Positions 35,996-45,574 of a stretch of 64,000 nt of DNA are shown here, in pieces (within the stretch, counting starts at the first letter, position 1; the number at the start of each line of letters is the position of its first letter). The stretch lies in NCBI RefSeq assembly GCF_033100115.1, contig NZ_CP136910.1, forward strand, positions 2,232,001 to 2,296,000, in the 5' to 3' direction. The position numbers were made by a program, and so were the translations under genes. The notes below the pieces were generated by a model. It was not told the DNA's origin and did not search any database. It worked only from the letters and a program-made list of their open reading frames with translations. This DNA is from Anaerocolumna sp. AGMB13020 (GTDB taxonomy: Bacteria > Bacillota > Clostridia > Lachnospirales > Lachnospiraceae).

Positions 35996-37204
35996 CTATG
36001 TATTTCCCTTGCCCCTGCCTTTGATGATAAACACTGGATTTTGTGCAGAAAGCATGTGATAAGGCCCGGCGGTTTTGGTTTTTGTAATGGCTGCCTGTAA
36101 TATTTCCATATCAGTTATTTCGAATCTTTTAAAAGCCTCCAGGGCTTCACTTACGGTTTCCAGCGTTATGGCGTTTAGTACCAGCTTTATGGAAGGATTT
36201 CTTTTCAGTAATACCTCCAGTATTTTGCTCAGTTTACCTCTGCTGCCACCGATAAAAGCAGCATCCGGCATCGGTAACTCCTCTAGGCAGTCCGGCGCAC
36301 TTCCCTTAATCACCGTAAGATTCTTTAGAGAGAATTTATCCCTGTTTCTTTCGATGAGCTGGGCCCCTTCCTCTTTCTCCTCCACAGCATAGACCCAGCC
36401 GTTCTTTAACAGCAAAGCTGCTTCCACGCTTAAGGAACCGGTGCCGGCTCCGATGTCATACAGGATATCGTTATCTTTCAGCAAAAGTTTGCTTATTGAA
36501 AGAAGCCTGACCTCGCTTTTCGTCATAGGGATATCGCCTCTTATGAATTCTTCATCGGGTATACCAAGGTGATATTGGTTTTGGCAGAAATTATTCCTTA
36601 TAAACAAGGAAGCTAACGTTTTCTCTCCCATAACCGACAACTCAGCCGGCGTCACCTTTATTACTTCCTCTTCTGCATAAGACAATGCTGTCCCCACATA
36701 GATATCAAGCTCTAAAAGACCCGCAGCCATTAGTTCCTTACCGATTTCGGAGAGTCTTCCATCTGTCAGAAGAAAGGTTTTAGAATGCCCTCTTACTGCC
36801 CTTGTAAAATCGCAGCTTTTTCCGTGCAGGCTTAAGATACAGGCATCCTCCCAGGAGACTCCAAGAAGAGCACTGAAATAAGAAACTGTGGAAATACCAG
36901 GTATAACCTTAACCTTATATTCACCATTTTCCCTTAAGGTTTCTGCTACTTTACCTGCCCCACTATAAAAGCCTGTATCTCCTGAGAAAAGTATCGTATA
37001 CTGCTCATAAACAGAAGCTTCGATGAACTGCTTGATTTCCTGAGGATTGTAGGATGTAAAACTCTCTCTGCCATCACAGGAGACGGCTTCCAGCATCCGC
37101 CTTGCACCAATGAGTACCTGTGCATTTTCAATGGCCTTTTTACCTTCCTGCGTAAGTGTGTCTGGGTTCCCCATTCCAATTCCAACTAAGTTGATTTTTT
37201 TCAT
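35996..37204 (-). CDS. cbiET: Fused cobalt-precorrin C5/C15 methyltransferase and decarboxylase
   Basis: A 402-residue fusion. Residues about 1-200 are CbiE (C5 methyltransferase) with VGIGMGNPDTLTQEGKKAIE and LFSGDTGFYSG; residues about 210-400 are CbiT (C15 methylation with C12 side-chain decarboxylation), with MTKSEVRLLSISKL and the SAM site YDIGAGTGSLSVEAA. The fusion (CobL-like) is common in Firmicutes. It starts 111 bases after cbiJ and is separated from cbiA by 172 bases holding a hairpin module. Confidence 0.95.
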   Translation of the reverse strand: MKKINLVGIGMGNPDTLTQEGKKAIENAQVLIGARRMLEAVSCDGRESFTSYNPQEIKQFIEASVYEQYTILFSGDTGFYSGAGKVAETLRENGEYKVKVIPGISTVSYFSALLGVSWEDACILSLHGKSCDFTRAVRGHSKTFLLTDGRLSEIGKELMAAGLLELDIYVGTALSYAEEEVIKVTPAELSVMGEKTLASLFIRNNFCQNQYHLGIPDEEFIRGDIPMTKSEVRLLSISKLLLKDNDILYDIGAGTGSLSVEAALLLKNGWVYAVEEKEEGAQLIERNRDKFSLKNLTVIKGSAPDCLEELPMPDAAFIGGSRGKLSKILEVLLKRNPSIKLVLNAITLETVSEALEAFKRFEITDMEILQAAITKTKTAGPYHMLSAQNPVFIIKGRGKGNT

Positions 37205-37315
37205 AACTTCCTCTCTGCAAGTGAATCATATTTTCGTACTACCACTTATGTACCAAGGATTATCCAAACCGATGAAACACGATTTAAGGGAAGGTGTATT
37301 CTCCCTCCATGTTCT

Positions 37316-38068
37316 TTAACCGTTCCACGCTGTCAGTTTCTTAATAATCTCTTCTACTGAAAAACCAGTTTCTTCTTTGGGTCGTTGTATTACGATAACT
37401 TTGGCGCCTGCCATTCTTCCGCCTTCTGCTTTTTCTTCATATCCCCCAAGACTTCCGCCTTCTTTGGTAACTAAATACTTTCCATTTATCTGCTTTAGCA
37501 TGGCATAATTCAACTCCTTATGAAAGGGTCCCTGCATGCATATGATATTCTTTCGCTGATAGCCCAGTTCTAAGCAGTTCCTTAAAGCATCCGGATCCGG
37601 AAGTATTCTTATATAGAGCCTGTCCTGGTAAGCCTTTACTCTGGTATATTCTTTTAAATCCTTGCTCCCTGTTGTAATCAGAGCATTTCCTTCATGATTA
37701 TTTAGGAACCGGATGGTTTCCTCCATATCCTTTACTTCTATTATTCCTTTAACAGACAAGGTTTCCCTTATAACCCTTAGCAGGGGAACTCCTGCTGCTT
37801 GTGCAGCCTGTTTGATATTCTCCGTTACATCACAGGCATATGGATGTGTTGCATCTATAATAACTGTACTCTCTTCTTCCCTTATGAGAAGTTCCATCTG
37901 CTGACTGTTAAGACGCCCTTCTTGAATACTGCCCCAGTCTCCTTTTTCCAACAGATTCTTTCCATACTCTGTAGCTACGCAGGCGGTAACAGGGAGTTTC
38001 TTTTCCACACAGTATTCATACAAGAGCCTTCCTTCTGTGGTCCCTGCAAAAAGTAAGATTTTACTCAT
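37316..38068 (-). CDS. cbiJ: Cobalt-precorrin-6A reductase
   Basis: A 250-residue NAD(P)H-dependent reductase (CobK/CbiJ family). Hallmarks are ILLFAGTTEGRLLYEYC at the start, VIIDATHPYACDVTENI, TTGSKDLKEYT and the C-terminal VTKEGGSLGGYEEK. ATG at 38068 is preferred because AAAGGA lies upstream; the open frame continues to 38134 without a site. Confidence 0.95.
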   Translation of the reverse strand: MSKILLFAGTTEGRLLYEYCVEKKLPVTACVATEYGKNLLEKGDWGSIQEGRLNSQQMELLIREEESTVIIDATHPYACDVTENIKQAAQAAGVPLLRVIRETLSVKGIIEVKDMEETIRFLNNHEGNALITTGSKDLKEYTRVKAYQDRLYIRILPDPDALRNCLELGYQRKNIICMQGPFHKELNYAMLKQINGKYLVTKEGGSLGGYEEKAEGGRMAGAKVIVIQRPKEETGFSVEEIIKKLTAWNG

Positions 38069-38183
38069 GTTTTCCTTTCTTTTGCCATATCCGTTTCCTA
38101 AAACTCTGACAAATCCAGCTTTGTTTAACTTCAAATAAGCCAGCCTCTAAAATCTGTGAATACCCTACACCGTGTATTATACG

Positions 38184-38906
38184 TTATACGGAATAACCCC
38201 TTGGTGTAGCCATGGAATTGTCTATGCGAAGGGTATTGGAATTTCCAATAAACACAGTGGTAAACATATCCACCTCCCGCTCCCTTAACTCTGTCAGAGT
38301 GAGTACTTCTGCTTCTTCTCCTTCTCTCCCAATATTACGGGTAATACCGCAAACAGTATCTCCCTTCCGGTATTGCAGCAATATATCACAGGCTTTCATG
38401 AGATGATCGGCCCGCTTCTTGCTGGAGGGATTATAAAGGCTGATACAGAAATCCCCCAAACCTGCACACTGCAGCCGCTTCTCGATTACTTCCCAGGGTG
38501 TGAGGAGATCACTTAAGCTGATGACTGCAAAATCATGGTTTAAGGGGGCACCTAAGAGGGCAGCGCCACTTAAGGCAGCTGTAACACCTGGTATTACCTT
38601 GAGCTGAACAGAAGGATATTCTTTTTTCAGTTCAAAGCAGAGGCTTGCCAGTCCATATACCCCTGCGTCTCCGCTGCAGATTAAAGCGATATTTATACCT
38701 TTCGCTGCTTCCTCCATCGCCAGGCGGCATCTGCTTACCTCCTGTTTCATAGAGGTGCTGTAGTATTCTTTGTCCGGAAAATAAGGCCTGACAAGTTCTA
38801 CATATGTAGTGTATCCGGTAATAACCTGGCATTTTTCTAATACCTCGACAGCCTGTTTTGTCATATATTCAAGGGAGCCTGCCCCAAAGCCAACTATATA
38901 AAGCAT
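38184..38906 (-). CDS. cbiH: Precorrin-3B / cobalt-factor III C17-methyltransferase
   Basis: A 240-residue SAM methyltransferase of the tetrapyrrole methylase fold, performing ring contraction and C17 methylation. The glycine-rich VGFGAGSLEYMTKQA, the ITGYTTYVELV motif specific for CobJ/CbiH, CSGDAGVYGLA and VIPGVTAALSGAALLGAPL are all present. It lies between cbiG and cbiJ; 115 bases separate it from cbiJ. Confidence 0.95.
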   Translation of the reverse strand: MLYIVGFGAGSLEYMTKQAVEVLEKCQVITGYTTYVELVRPYFPDKEYYSTSMKQEVSRCRLAMEEAAKGINIALICSGDAGVYGLASLCFELKKEYPSVQLKVIPGVTAALSGAALLGAPLNHDFAVISLSDLLTPWEVIEKRLQCAGLGDFCISLYNPSSKKRADHLMKACDILLQYRKGDTVCGITRNIGREGEEAEVLTLTELREREVDMFTTVFIGNSNTLRIDNSMATPRGYSV

Positions 38907-38931
38907 ATTATCCTCTTTTCTTCTGATTTAC

Positions 38932-39963
38932 TTAGAATTCAATTCTGAATTCCTTCTCAAAGACTGCCATTGCAATTCCTGCACCAGTAGTCTTTGGCAG
39001 CAGCTGTTTTCCATAATGGCTTGCTAGAGCACCGCTTCTTTCACAAACATTTCCTACGCCTGCCGTTTCCTCTACAAAAGGAGAATGTTTAAATTCCCCT
39101 GTCACTGCCGATAGTTCTTCTGCTGAATAAAAGGATGTCTGCGCTTTCAATTTGTCTGCCAATTCATGAACTCCGGGTTCTTCCCTTTTTAAATCCACCG
39201 AACAGATGGCAGAGATTCTGGTAATATCAATGTCGGCCTGGCTGCAGACCTCCGTCACCCTTTTATACAGCGCCATACTTGTAACACCTTTACGGCAGCC
39301 TATGCCAAGTACAAGGTTCTTAGGTACCAGATGCAGGGTGGTTTCAAAAGGTGCAGCGTTTATGTCGCAGCCAATATAGATGCCAACCTTTTTCACTCCC
39401 GGCTCCAGGCCAGCCGGCGGTTTGCCAAGCAATGGATACTCACTATAGATTCCTACCGCTTCCCCGGCCAGGAGAGCTGCAGAAATTGATTTTATCCTGG
39501 GAATTTCCTTTATTAACAGTTCATGCTGGCCCGCAAATAAATCCACCGCAAATACACCATTTAAATCCGTTGCAGTCGTTATAACCGGTTTCGCTTTTAT
39601 TAACGCTGCAACCTCCCTGCACATTTCATTGCCTCTGCCAAGGTGGCCTGAGAGCAAAGATATAACGTAATCTCCCTTCTCATCCAGCACCAGGACAAAA
39701 GGGTCAACCTCTTTCCCCTGAAGGTAAGGAGCAATACTTCTTACTGCGATACCACAGGCACCTATATAAATGATACCTTCTCTGCTTTCAAAAAGATTAC
39801 CGGTAAGAACTCCGATATTATCAAAACTTCCGATTTCATCAGCGGGTGTTGTGGAATATCTCTGAAACCTCTCCACATCATGTCCGATATTTCTTAAGGC
39901 CTGGCAAAGGCAATGGTTAAGCTTATTTCCGCCTTTGGTAAAGGATATTACTGTTATTTTCAT
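38932..39963 (-). CDS. cbiG: Cobalt-precorrin-5A hydrolase
   Basis: A 343-residue protein opening the delta-lactone with loss of acetaldehyde. The N-terminal part has IIYIGACGIAVRSIAPYLQGKEVDP and VISLLSGHLGRGNEMC; the C-terminal CobE/GbiG domain begins LVLGIGCRKG. Domain order and length are standard. It is 8 bases after cbiF and 25 bases before cbiH. Confidence 0.95.
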   Translation of the reverse strand: MKITVISFTKGGNKLNHCLCQALRNIGHDVERFQRYSTTPADEIGSFDNIGVLTGNLFESREGIIYIGACGIAVRSIAPYLQGKEVDPFVLVLDEKGDYVISLLSGHLGRGNEMCREVAALIKAKPVITTATDLNGVFAVDLFAGQHELLIKEIPRIKSISAALLAGEAVGIYSEYPLLGKPPAGLEPGVKKVGIYIGCDINAAPFETTLHLVPKNLVLGIGCRKGVTSMALYKRVTEVCSQADIDITRISAICSVDLKREEPGVHELADKLKAQTSFYSAEELSAVTGEFKHSPFVEETAGVGNVCERSGALASHYGKQLLPKTTGAGIAMAVFEKEFRIEF

Positions 39964-39971
39964 AAGCCCCT

Positions 39972-40721
39972 CTATTCCTGTCCCTTCCGGTACTCCGTAG
40001 TAAAGCTTTTATCATAAAGCTTTGATAATTCATAATCATTTCCCAGAGAGTCGCCTACTACGATTAATGCTGTTTTCTTTATTCCATTATCTTCCGCCAA
40101 AGCTGATAACTCTTTTATCGTTCCTCTTGCAATCTTTTCATCCGCCCAGCTGGCTTTATAAACAATGGCACAGGGGGTATCTTCCAGGTAGCCTCCCGCT
40201 ATCAGTTCTTCGGACAGCTCTTTTGTATAACTGACACTTAAGAATATTACCATGGTCGCTTTATGAGCCGCCAAGGCCTTTATGGATTCTCTTTCCGGTA
40301 CCGGCGTTCTGCCTGCCATTCTGGTTATGATAACGGTCTGCGTAACTCCCGGTAAGGTATACTCTGTCTTAAGGGCTGCTGCCGCACCAAATAAGCTGCT
40401 GACCCCCGGACAGATATCATAGGCTATATTCATACTTTCAAGTGCATCCATCTGCTCACGGATAGCACCATAAATACTCGGATCGCCGGTATGTAGGCGA
40501 ACAATCTCTTTCTCCCTGTTATTATCAATGACTTCCAATACCTGGGGCAGTGTCATGTAGGCACTATCGTAGAGAACGGCCTCCTCCCTGGCATACGCTA
40601 ACAGTTCCTTATTAACCAGAGAGCCGGCATATATAATTACACCTGCCTCCCCCAGAAGCCTTGCGCCTCTCACTGTTATCAAATCCGTGGCTCCGCTGCC
40701 CGCTCCTACAAAATGGACCAT
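39972..40721 (-). CDS. cbiF: Cobalt-precorrin-4 C11-methyltransferase
   Basis: A 249-residue tetrapyrrole methylase. VHFVGAGSGATDLITVRG is the SAM-fold start and VIIYAGSLVNKELL is the CobM/CbiF signature; RLHTGDPSIYGAIREQ and CPGVSSLFGAAAALKTEYTL follow. The usual GAGPGDPDL start is here GAGSGATDL, a mild variant. A 345-base repeat tract separates it from cbiD. Confidence 0.95.
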   Translation of the reverse strand: MVHFVGAGSGATDLITVRGARLLGEAGVIIYAGSLVNKELLAYAREEAVLYDSAYMTLPQVLEVIDNNREKEIVRLHTGDPSIYGAIREQMDALESMNIAYDICPGVSSLFGAAAALKTEYTLPGVTQTVIITRMAGRTPVPERESIKALAAHKATMVIFLSVSYTKELSEELIAGGYLEDTPCAIVYKASWADEKIARGTIKELSALAEDNGIKKTALIVVGDSLGNDYELSKLYDKSFTTEYRKGQE

Positions 40722-40763
40722 AGTTATCTTTATCCTTTCTATTAAGAAGTTATAACTGCTTGA

Positions 40764-41026
40764 ATCTAAATCTGATTAAATCAAATATCTGGTTGAATCG
40801 ATATCTGGTTGAACGATAAATAGTTGAATTGATAAATGGTTAAATCGATATCCGATTTAATCTATCTGGCTAAATTTATATCTGGTTAAATCTATATCTG
40901 TGTTAAATCTATATCTGTGTTAAATCTATATCTGTGTTAAATCTATATCTGGTTAAATCTATATCTGGTTAAATCTATATCTGGTTAATCTATATCTGAC
41001 GAAATCGATAGCTGGTTGAATCGATA
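40764..41026. repeat. 16/17-bp minisatellite between cbiD and cbiF
   Basis: Units of GGTTAAATCTATATCT (16 bp) and GTGTTAAATCTATATCT (17 bp) are nearly perfect from 40884 to 40990 and more degenerate on both sides (GGTTGAATCGATATCT). About 14-16 copies fill the gap. The tract has no open frame or stable hairpin. Confidence 0.9.
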
Positions 41027-41066
41027 TTACGGCAAAGCAAATTTTACTTTCGAATGGTCAACAAGC

Positions 41067-42254
41067 TTAACGCAACTGCTTCATCAGCCTCTCTGCATCT
41101 GTAGTTTTTCCAAGAAGACCGAATTTATTGGAAAACAGGACAGCACCTATTGTTAATCCATCATACGCTCTCTTCTTTAGATAATACTCTATTTTAACCA
41201 TTAAGATATCAATGGCTGCTTCCATTTTCCCCTGCTCCTTCAATACTGCTAAGGCTTCCTCTGTGGTAACACAGTCCAGTATTTTGCTTAATACGTCCGT
41301 GTCACAGCCCGCCTTTAAAGCACAGCTGCACAGGATTTCCTGTCTGGCATCTCCCCATTTGGAGTGGGTATTCATAATTCCGGCTCCGAGCTTAACCAGC
41401 TTACCGATATGTCCAATCAGCAGAAATCCCTTTAATCTAAACTCATATGCCATATCAATAGTATCCCCGATAAAATTACTGCACTTTACCATATTCTCTT
41501 CGCCAAAATTCAACTCACTTCCTGCAAAGGCTTCACCATAATTTCCAGGTACTACTGCCAAAGTGGTAACCCCTTTGGCCGAGAGCATTCTTATTTCCGT
41601 TCGTATCGTATCCACAAGAGCCTTTTCACTCATAGGCTCAACGATACCGCTGGTTCCGAGAATGGAAATACCACCGGTAATCCCAAGTCTAGGATTAAAG
41701 GTCTTTTCTGCAAGGCGCTCTCCTTCCGGAATTTCAATTATTACACGGAGACCACCTTTATAATCCGCTTCCTCACAGATCTCCTTTACTTCCTTTTCAA
41801 TCATCTGCCTTGGCACCCTGTTAATGGCAGCCTCACCAACCGGCTGATCAAGTCCTGTCCTGGTGACTCTTCCGATTCCCAGCCCTCCGTCAATGGTTAT
41901 CTCCCTGTCGGTTTTACTGACAGTAGCATAGACCAATACTCCGTGGGTAATGTCTGCATCATCTCCGCCATCCTTTTTAACCGAGCAGGTAACCGAAGAT
42001 ACCGTTTCAGTAAAAAACTGCTTATCATCAAGCTCTGATAGTGGTTTTTTCCTGTAATCTGTACGGTTATGTTCTGTGGTAATGATATCCAGGGTAAGCA
42101 CGATTCCTTTTGGAGTATCAATGGTTACTCGCCGGGCATCTTTTTGCAACAGCAGCCCTATAGCTGCCGCTTTTGCTGCAGCTGCTGCACAGGAGCCTGT
42201 TGTATAACCGCATCGCAGTTTTTTATTATCCTTATAGATATACAATTCCTCCAT
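41067..42254 (-). CDS. cbiD: Cobalt-precorrin-5B C1-methyltransferase
   Basis: A 395-residue enzyme adding the C1 methyl group in the anaerobic route. LRCGYTTGSCAAAAAKAAA at the N-terminus, DGGDDADITHGV, GGLGIGRVTRTGLDQPVG, GGISILGTSGIVEPMSE and GHIGKLVKLGAGIMNTHS are family blocks. CbiD marks the oxygen-independent pathway (CobF occupies this step in the aerobic one). Confidence 0.96.
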   Translation of the reverse strand: MEELYIYKDNKKLRCGYTTGSCAAAAAKAAAIGLLLQKDARRVTIDTPKGIVLTLDIITTEHNRTDYRKKPLSELDDKQFFTETVSSVTCSVKKDGGDDADITHGVLVYATVSKTDREITIDGGLGIGRVTRTGLDQPVGEAAINRVPRQMIEKEVKEICEEADYKGGLRVIIEIPEGERLAEKTFNPRLGITGGISILGTSGIVEPMSEKALVDTIRTEIRMLSAKGVTTLAVVPGNYGEAFAGSELNFGEENMVKCSNFIGDTIDMAYEFRLKGFLLIGHIGKLVKLGAGIMNTHSKWGDARQEILCSCALKAGCDTDVLSKILDCVTTEEALAVLKEQGKMEAAIDILMVKIEYYLKKRAYDGLTIGAVLFSNKFGLLGKTTDAERLMKQLR

Positions 42255-42313
42255 GCTGCCTCTTTCCGGATTATTTATCCTTGATTTATCTGTCTTATCC
42301 TGCTCTATCTGTC

Positions 42314-43003
42314 CTATTCTTTTATGATAATAAGGGTAAAATAACCTGCTTCAGCCGGGAAATCTTCTATTCTTTCATAGATTCTTTCCTCTGCCATTCC
42401 ACAATTCTCTGCCATCATGGCTTGTAAGCCCATTTCTTTGATTCGCTGCACCAACTCATTGTATTTCCTGCCTGACTTCATAATAACTTTTGTCCCTGGC
42501 TGTCTAAGGGTCTCTTCAACATCATGAAGTCCGGGAATAATATGTATCTTTTCACTTCCGGCAGCAAGGCTTGTCTGCAAGAGAGCTGCTGCATTACAAA
42601 AGGAAGTAATTCCATTAATCGTACAGGTGCTTAAGCCCTTTTTCTTAAGGCGTTCCTCCAGATAACCATAGGTGGAATATACCGTTGGATCACCCAGGGT
42701 AAGAAAAGCAACACTAATACCTCTTTCCAAATATTCCTCTACCTTAATAGCACAAGCATCATGGCTTTGCTTCTGTAATTCCTTATCCATGGTCATCGGC
42801 ATGGGCAGATAAAGGATTTCTTTCTCCTTAAGCTCCGGTATGGCTTCTGCTCCTATCCTATAGGATACACAATCTTCTTTCTTTTCGGCAGGTAAGGCGA
42901 TAACCGGACACTCCTTTATAATTCTTACCGCCTTTAGTGTAAGCAGTTCCGGATCCCCTGGCCCTACACCAATGCCATAAAATACAGCTGTATCTTTCTC
43001 CAT
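42314..43003 (-). CDS. cbiL: Cobalt-factor II / precorrin-2 C20-methyltransferase
   Basis: A 229-residue tetrapyrrole methylase. YGIGVGPGDPELLTLKAVRI, the GDPTVYSTYGYLEERL motif and the CTINGITSFCNAAALLQ segment typical for CbiL/CobI are seen. It overlaps nothing; AGGAGG lies before ATG 43003, 17 bases after cbiK. Confidence 0.95.
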   Translation of the reverse strand: MEKDTAVFYGIGVGPGDPELLTLKAVRIIKECPVIALPAEKKEDCVSYRIGAEAIPELKEKEILYLPMPMTMDKELQKQSHDACAIKVEEYLERGISVAFLTLGDPTVYSTYGYLEERLKKKGLSTCTINGITSFCNAAALLQTSLAAGSEKIHIIPGLHDVEETLRQPGTKVIMKSGRKYNELVQRIKEMGLQAMMAENCGMAEERIYERIEDFPAEAGYFTLIIIKE

Positions 43004-43020
43004 CTTTTCTGCCTCCTCTT

Positions 43021-43800
43021 TTATAAACGAATTGCTGCTTTTGCATGTTCTGCAAAGATTTCCTGTATTCCTTTGTATTCACCTAACCCCTTTAAGATAC
43101 ATTCCACTTCAAAACCCTCCTGTAAGAGCATCTCCTTCCAGGAATCCTCCTCACCTGCCATATCGTTGGCGGCATGATCGCCTGATACCACCATAAAGGG
43201 AGCAAGACAGACACCTTTATACCCTTTCGCCTTTAATCTTGGAAGAATGGTTTCAAGAGAAGGATACGCCTCTACCGTTCCCACATAAACATGCTCATAG
43301 CCTTTGTCCCTAAATACATATTCCAAGGCCGCATAGGAGCTGTTCGTATAATGACTTGTCCCATGCCCCATAAATATCAGGGCTTTCTCTGCACTTCCGG
43401 TATCCATTTCTTCTGCTACTTCTTCTACTGCCTTCCGATAATCCTCTGTACTGCTAAGGAGAGGGTTTCCAACCTTTATGGATACAAATTCCTGTGCCTT
43501 CGTTCTTATATCCTCAATCATACGGTCATTTTCTACCCCATGGAGAATATGAGTAGGCTGTACGATAACCTCACTGATACCGTCCTCCGCCATCTGTTTT
43601 AAGGCCTGGGCTACTGTAAATATCTCCATCCCATCCCTCTCTTTCAGAATTCTGATAATCATTTTGCTGGTAAATGCACGGTAAAGCACATAGCCCGGAA
43701 AAGTTTCCGATAATTTTTCTTCTATCTTGACGATTGTTTTTTCCAAAGTGTTTAAATGACTGGTTCCAAAACTTACAACCAGCAAGCCTTTCTTCTGCAT
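43021..43800 (-). CDS. cbiK: Sirohydrochlorin cobaltochelatase CbiK
   Basis: A 259-residue class II chelatase inserting cobalt into sirohydrochlorin, the entry step of the pathway. LLVVSFGTSHLNTLEKTI, the metal-binding histidine in VQPTHILHGVENDRM and the second histidine in MVVSGDHAANDMAGEEDS are visible. No signal peptide is present, so it is the cytoplasmic form. Genes for sirohydrochlorin synthesis (SUMT, precorrin-2 dehydrogenase) are not in the window. Confidence 0.95.
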   Translation of the reverse strand: MQKKGLLVVSFGTSHLNTLEKTIVKIEEKLSETFPGYVLYRAFTSKMIIRILKERDGMEIFTVAQALKQMAEDGISEVIVQPTHILHGVENDRMIEDIRTKAQEFVSIKVGNPLLSSTEDYRKAVEEVAEEMDTGSAEKALIFMGHGTSHYTNSSYAALEYVFRDKGYEHVYVGTVEAYPSLETILPRLKAKGYKGVCLAPFMVVSGDHAANDMAGEEDSWKEMLLQEGFEVECILKGLGEYKGIQEIFAEHAKAAIRL

Positions 43801-43821
43801 AATCTGCTCCTATCTGTGTGA

Positions 43822-43906
43822 TTCATTAATATCTATGTTTCAATAATATCTATATTTCATTAATTTCTATATTTCATTAATATCTATGTTTCAATAATAT
43901 CTATAT
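43822..43906. repeat. Five 17-bp tandem repeats between cbiO and cbiK
   Basis: Units start at 43822, 43839, 43856, 43873 and 43890 with TTCATTAATATCTATGT or TTCAATAATATCTATAT. The period is exactly 17. The tract lies directly downstream of the cbiO stop and upstream of the cbiK ribosome site. Confidence 0.92.
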
Positions 43907-43909
43907 ATT

Positions 43910-44737
43910 TCAGTCTGTCAGATAACCTTCCAGTTCTTTCAGATTTCTTGGTACAGGAAGGGTTTCTTTTAGAATTTTTTTCTCAATTAATTTATTGAAC
44001 AATGTTATGACCTCCGGCTGACTAAGGTTGGTTTCCTTTAGCAGTTCCTCCTCCTGGAAGATATCTGCCGGATTTCCTTCTCTTATGATATTTCCGTCTT
44101 TCAGCATTACGATTCTGTCAGCCCATTTCAGGGCAAAGTTCATATCATGGGTTGCCACTATAACAGTTATGCCTTTCTCCGGAAGTTCCTCCAATTTTTC
44201 ATTTAATAGCTTCGTATGTAATGGATCCAAGGCTGATACCGGTTCATCCATAATCAATATCTCCGGTTCCATGACCAATATGTCAGCTAAAGCTACCTGC
44301 TTTTTCTGTCCTCCGCTCAATGCATGGGTTGGTTTGTGGCGAAAAGGCGTTATACCTAACTCCTCAATCACATTATCTACTCTTCGTTTTACCTCCTCCT
44401 GGCTTAACTCCAGATTACAGGCACCAAAGGATATCTCCTGATAGACACTGGAGGCAAATAGCTGATTATCCGGATCCTGAAATACAATTCCTACTTTGCT
44501 TCGAAGCTCTAAAAGTTCTTTTCTCTTATATATAACCGGCTTCCCTTTATAGTTTATCGTTCCACTCTGGGGTCTTAAAATCCCGTTGAGACATAAAAAC
44601 AGTGTGGACTTGCCAGACCCGTTCCCACCTACAAAAGCCAGCTTTTCTCCTTGCCTGACTGTAAGACTTAGTCCATTTAAAGCTTTCGTTCCATCGCTGT
44701 AAGTATAAGTAATCTTATCGATTTCTAAGACATTCAT
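43910..44737 (-). CDS. cbiO: Cobalt ECF transporter ATP-binding subunit
   Basis: A 275-residue ABC ATPase energising cobalt import. Walker A GGNGSGKSTLF near 37-47, Q-loop in VFQDPDNQLF, signature ALSGGQKKQVALA, Walker B EILIMDEPVSALD and the H-loop ATHDMNF are intact. ATG at 44737 with GGAG upstream is chosen; the longer frame to 44893 would overlap cbiQ. The C-terminal 40 residues are an extra helical extension usual in CbiO. Confidence 0.95.
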   Translation of the reverse strand: MNVLEIDKITYTYSDGTKALNGLSLTVRQGEKLAFVGGNGSGKSTLFLCLNGILRPQSGTINYKGKPVIYKRKELLELRSKVGIVFQDPDNQLFASSVYQEISFGACNLELSQEEVKRRVDNVIEELGITPFRHKPTHALSGGQKKQVALADILVMEPEILIMDEPVSALDPLHTKLLNEKLEELPEKGITVIVATHDMNFALKWADRIVMLKDGNIIREGNPADIFQEEELLKETNLSQPEVITLFNKLIEKKILKETLPVPRNLKELEGYLTD

Positions 44738-44766
44738 ATGTTTCTCCAATTCCTGGGATTCAACTC

Positions 44767-45543
44767 TCAAACTATATTTTTTAGAGAATAGCTGCATATA
44801 CCTAAAACAGTGACTAATAGAATTACCGCTGCTATTTCGCCTTTTCCGGCCTTCTTCTTCTCCCATAAGACCTTTATGGTACCATCGTAACATCTTGCCT
44901 CCATCGCATCATAGAGCGAGGAGGATTTCTTCATCGCCCGGATAAAGAGAATAGAAAACAGCCCTGTGCTTCCCTTAAGCGCGGTCCTGAAACTGCGGTT
45001 GCCCAGTCTGCTCTCCTGGGCCGTGGTTATCCCTGCCGCTGTCTCATAAAGCACAAAGATAAAGCGGTAAATTAACAACAATAATTCCGATAGAACTGTG
45101 GGACAACGAAGCAGCTGAAGTACTCTCAGGATATCCGTAAATGGTGTCGTCAAAGAGAGAAAATACAGACAGGTTACTGCCCCGAAAGCCGAAGTGATCA
45201 ATTGCAGTCCAAAAATAAGTTTATCACTTTCAAAGTAATAGAATAATCCAAAGATTTTAATAAAGGGTTCCTCAACCTCATGTTGTGATATTCCAAAAAG
45301 AATAGTGACAGTACTGAGAAGCAGAAAAGCGAAAGGCACGCACATAAGTCTTATGTAATCAAATACAGGCGTTCCTCCCAGAATTACGGTCAGCCCTGTC
45401 ATTAACAGGAGAACCAGAAAGGAGAATAAAACTGATCTTGCAGCTACACACATCAACAGGGTAGTAACCGCAAGAAATGCTTTTAAGACCGGACTTTTAT
45501 CCCTAAGCCTGGACGAATAGGATAATTTATCAATTAACAGCAT
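44767..45543 (-). CDS. cbiQ: Cobalt ECF transporter transmembrane subunit
   Basis: A 258-residue membrane protein with about five to six hydrophobic segments. The coupling-helix motif with AMEARCYDG near 215-225 and the ITTAQESRLGNRSF loop are CbiQ features that contact the ATPase. Spacing is 31 bases after cbiN and 29 bases before cbiO, in one operon. Confidence 0.93.
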   Translation of the reverse strand: MLLIDKLSYSSRLRDKSPVLKAFLAVTTLLMCVAARSVLFSFLVLLLMTGLTVILGGTPVFDYIRLMCVPFAFLLLSTVTILFGISQHEVEEPFIKIFGLFYYFESDKLIFGLQLITSAFGAVTCLYFLSLTTPFTDILRVLQLLRCPTVLSELLLLIYRFIFVLYETAAGITTAQESRLGNRSFRTALKGSTGLFSILFIRAMKKSSSLYDAMEARCYDGTIKVLWEKKKAGKGEIAAVILLVTVLGICSYSLKNIV

Positions 45544-45574
45544 ATTTTGTTCTCCCTTCAGCTCATCACGAATT

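Noticed and set aside
40764..41026. CRISPR array
   Set aside because: Units are 16-17 bp with no unique spacers; this is a minisatellite. The same applies to the 73-bp and 17-bp tracts.
44738..44893. Longer N-terminus for CbiO
   Set aside because: The extra 52 residues overlap cbiQ and resemble no ABC ATPase; ATG 44737 has a proper site.
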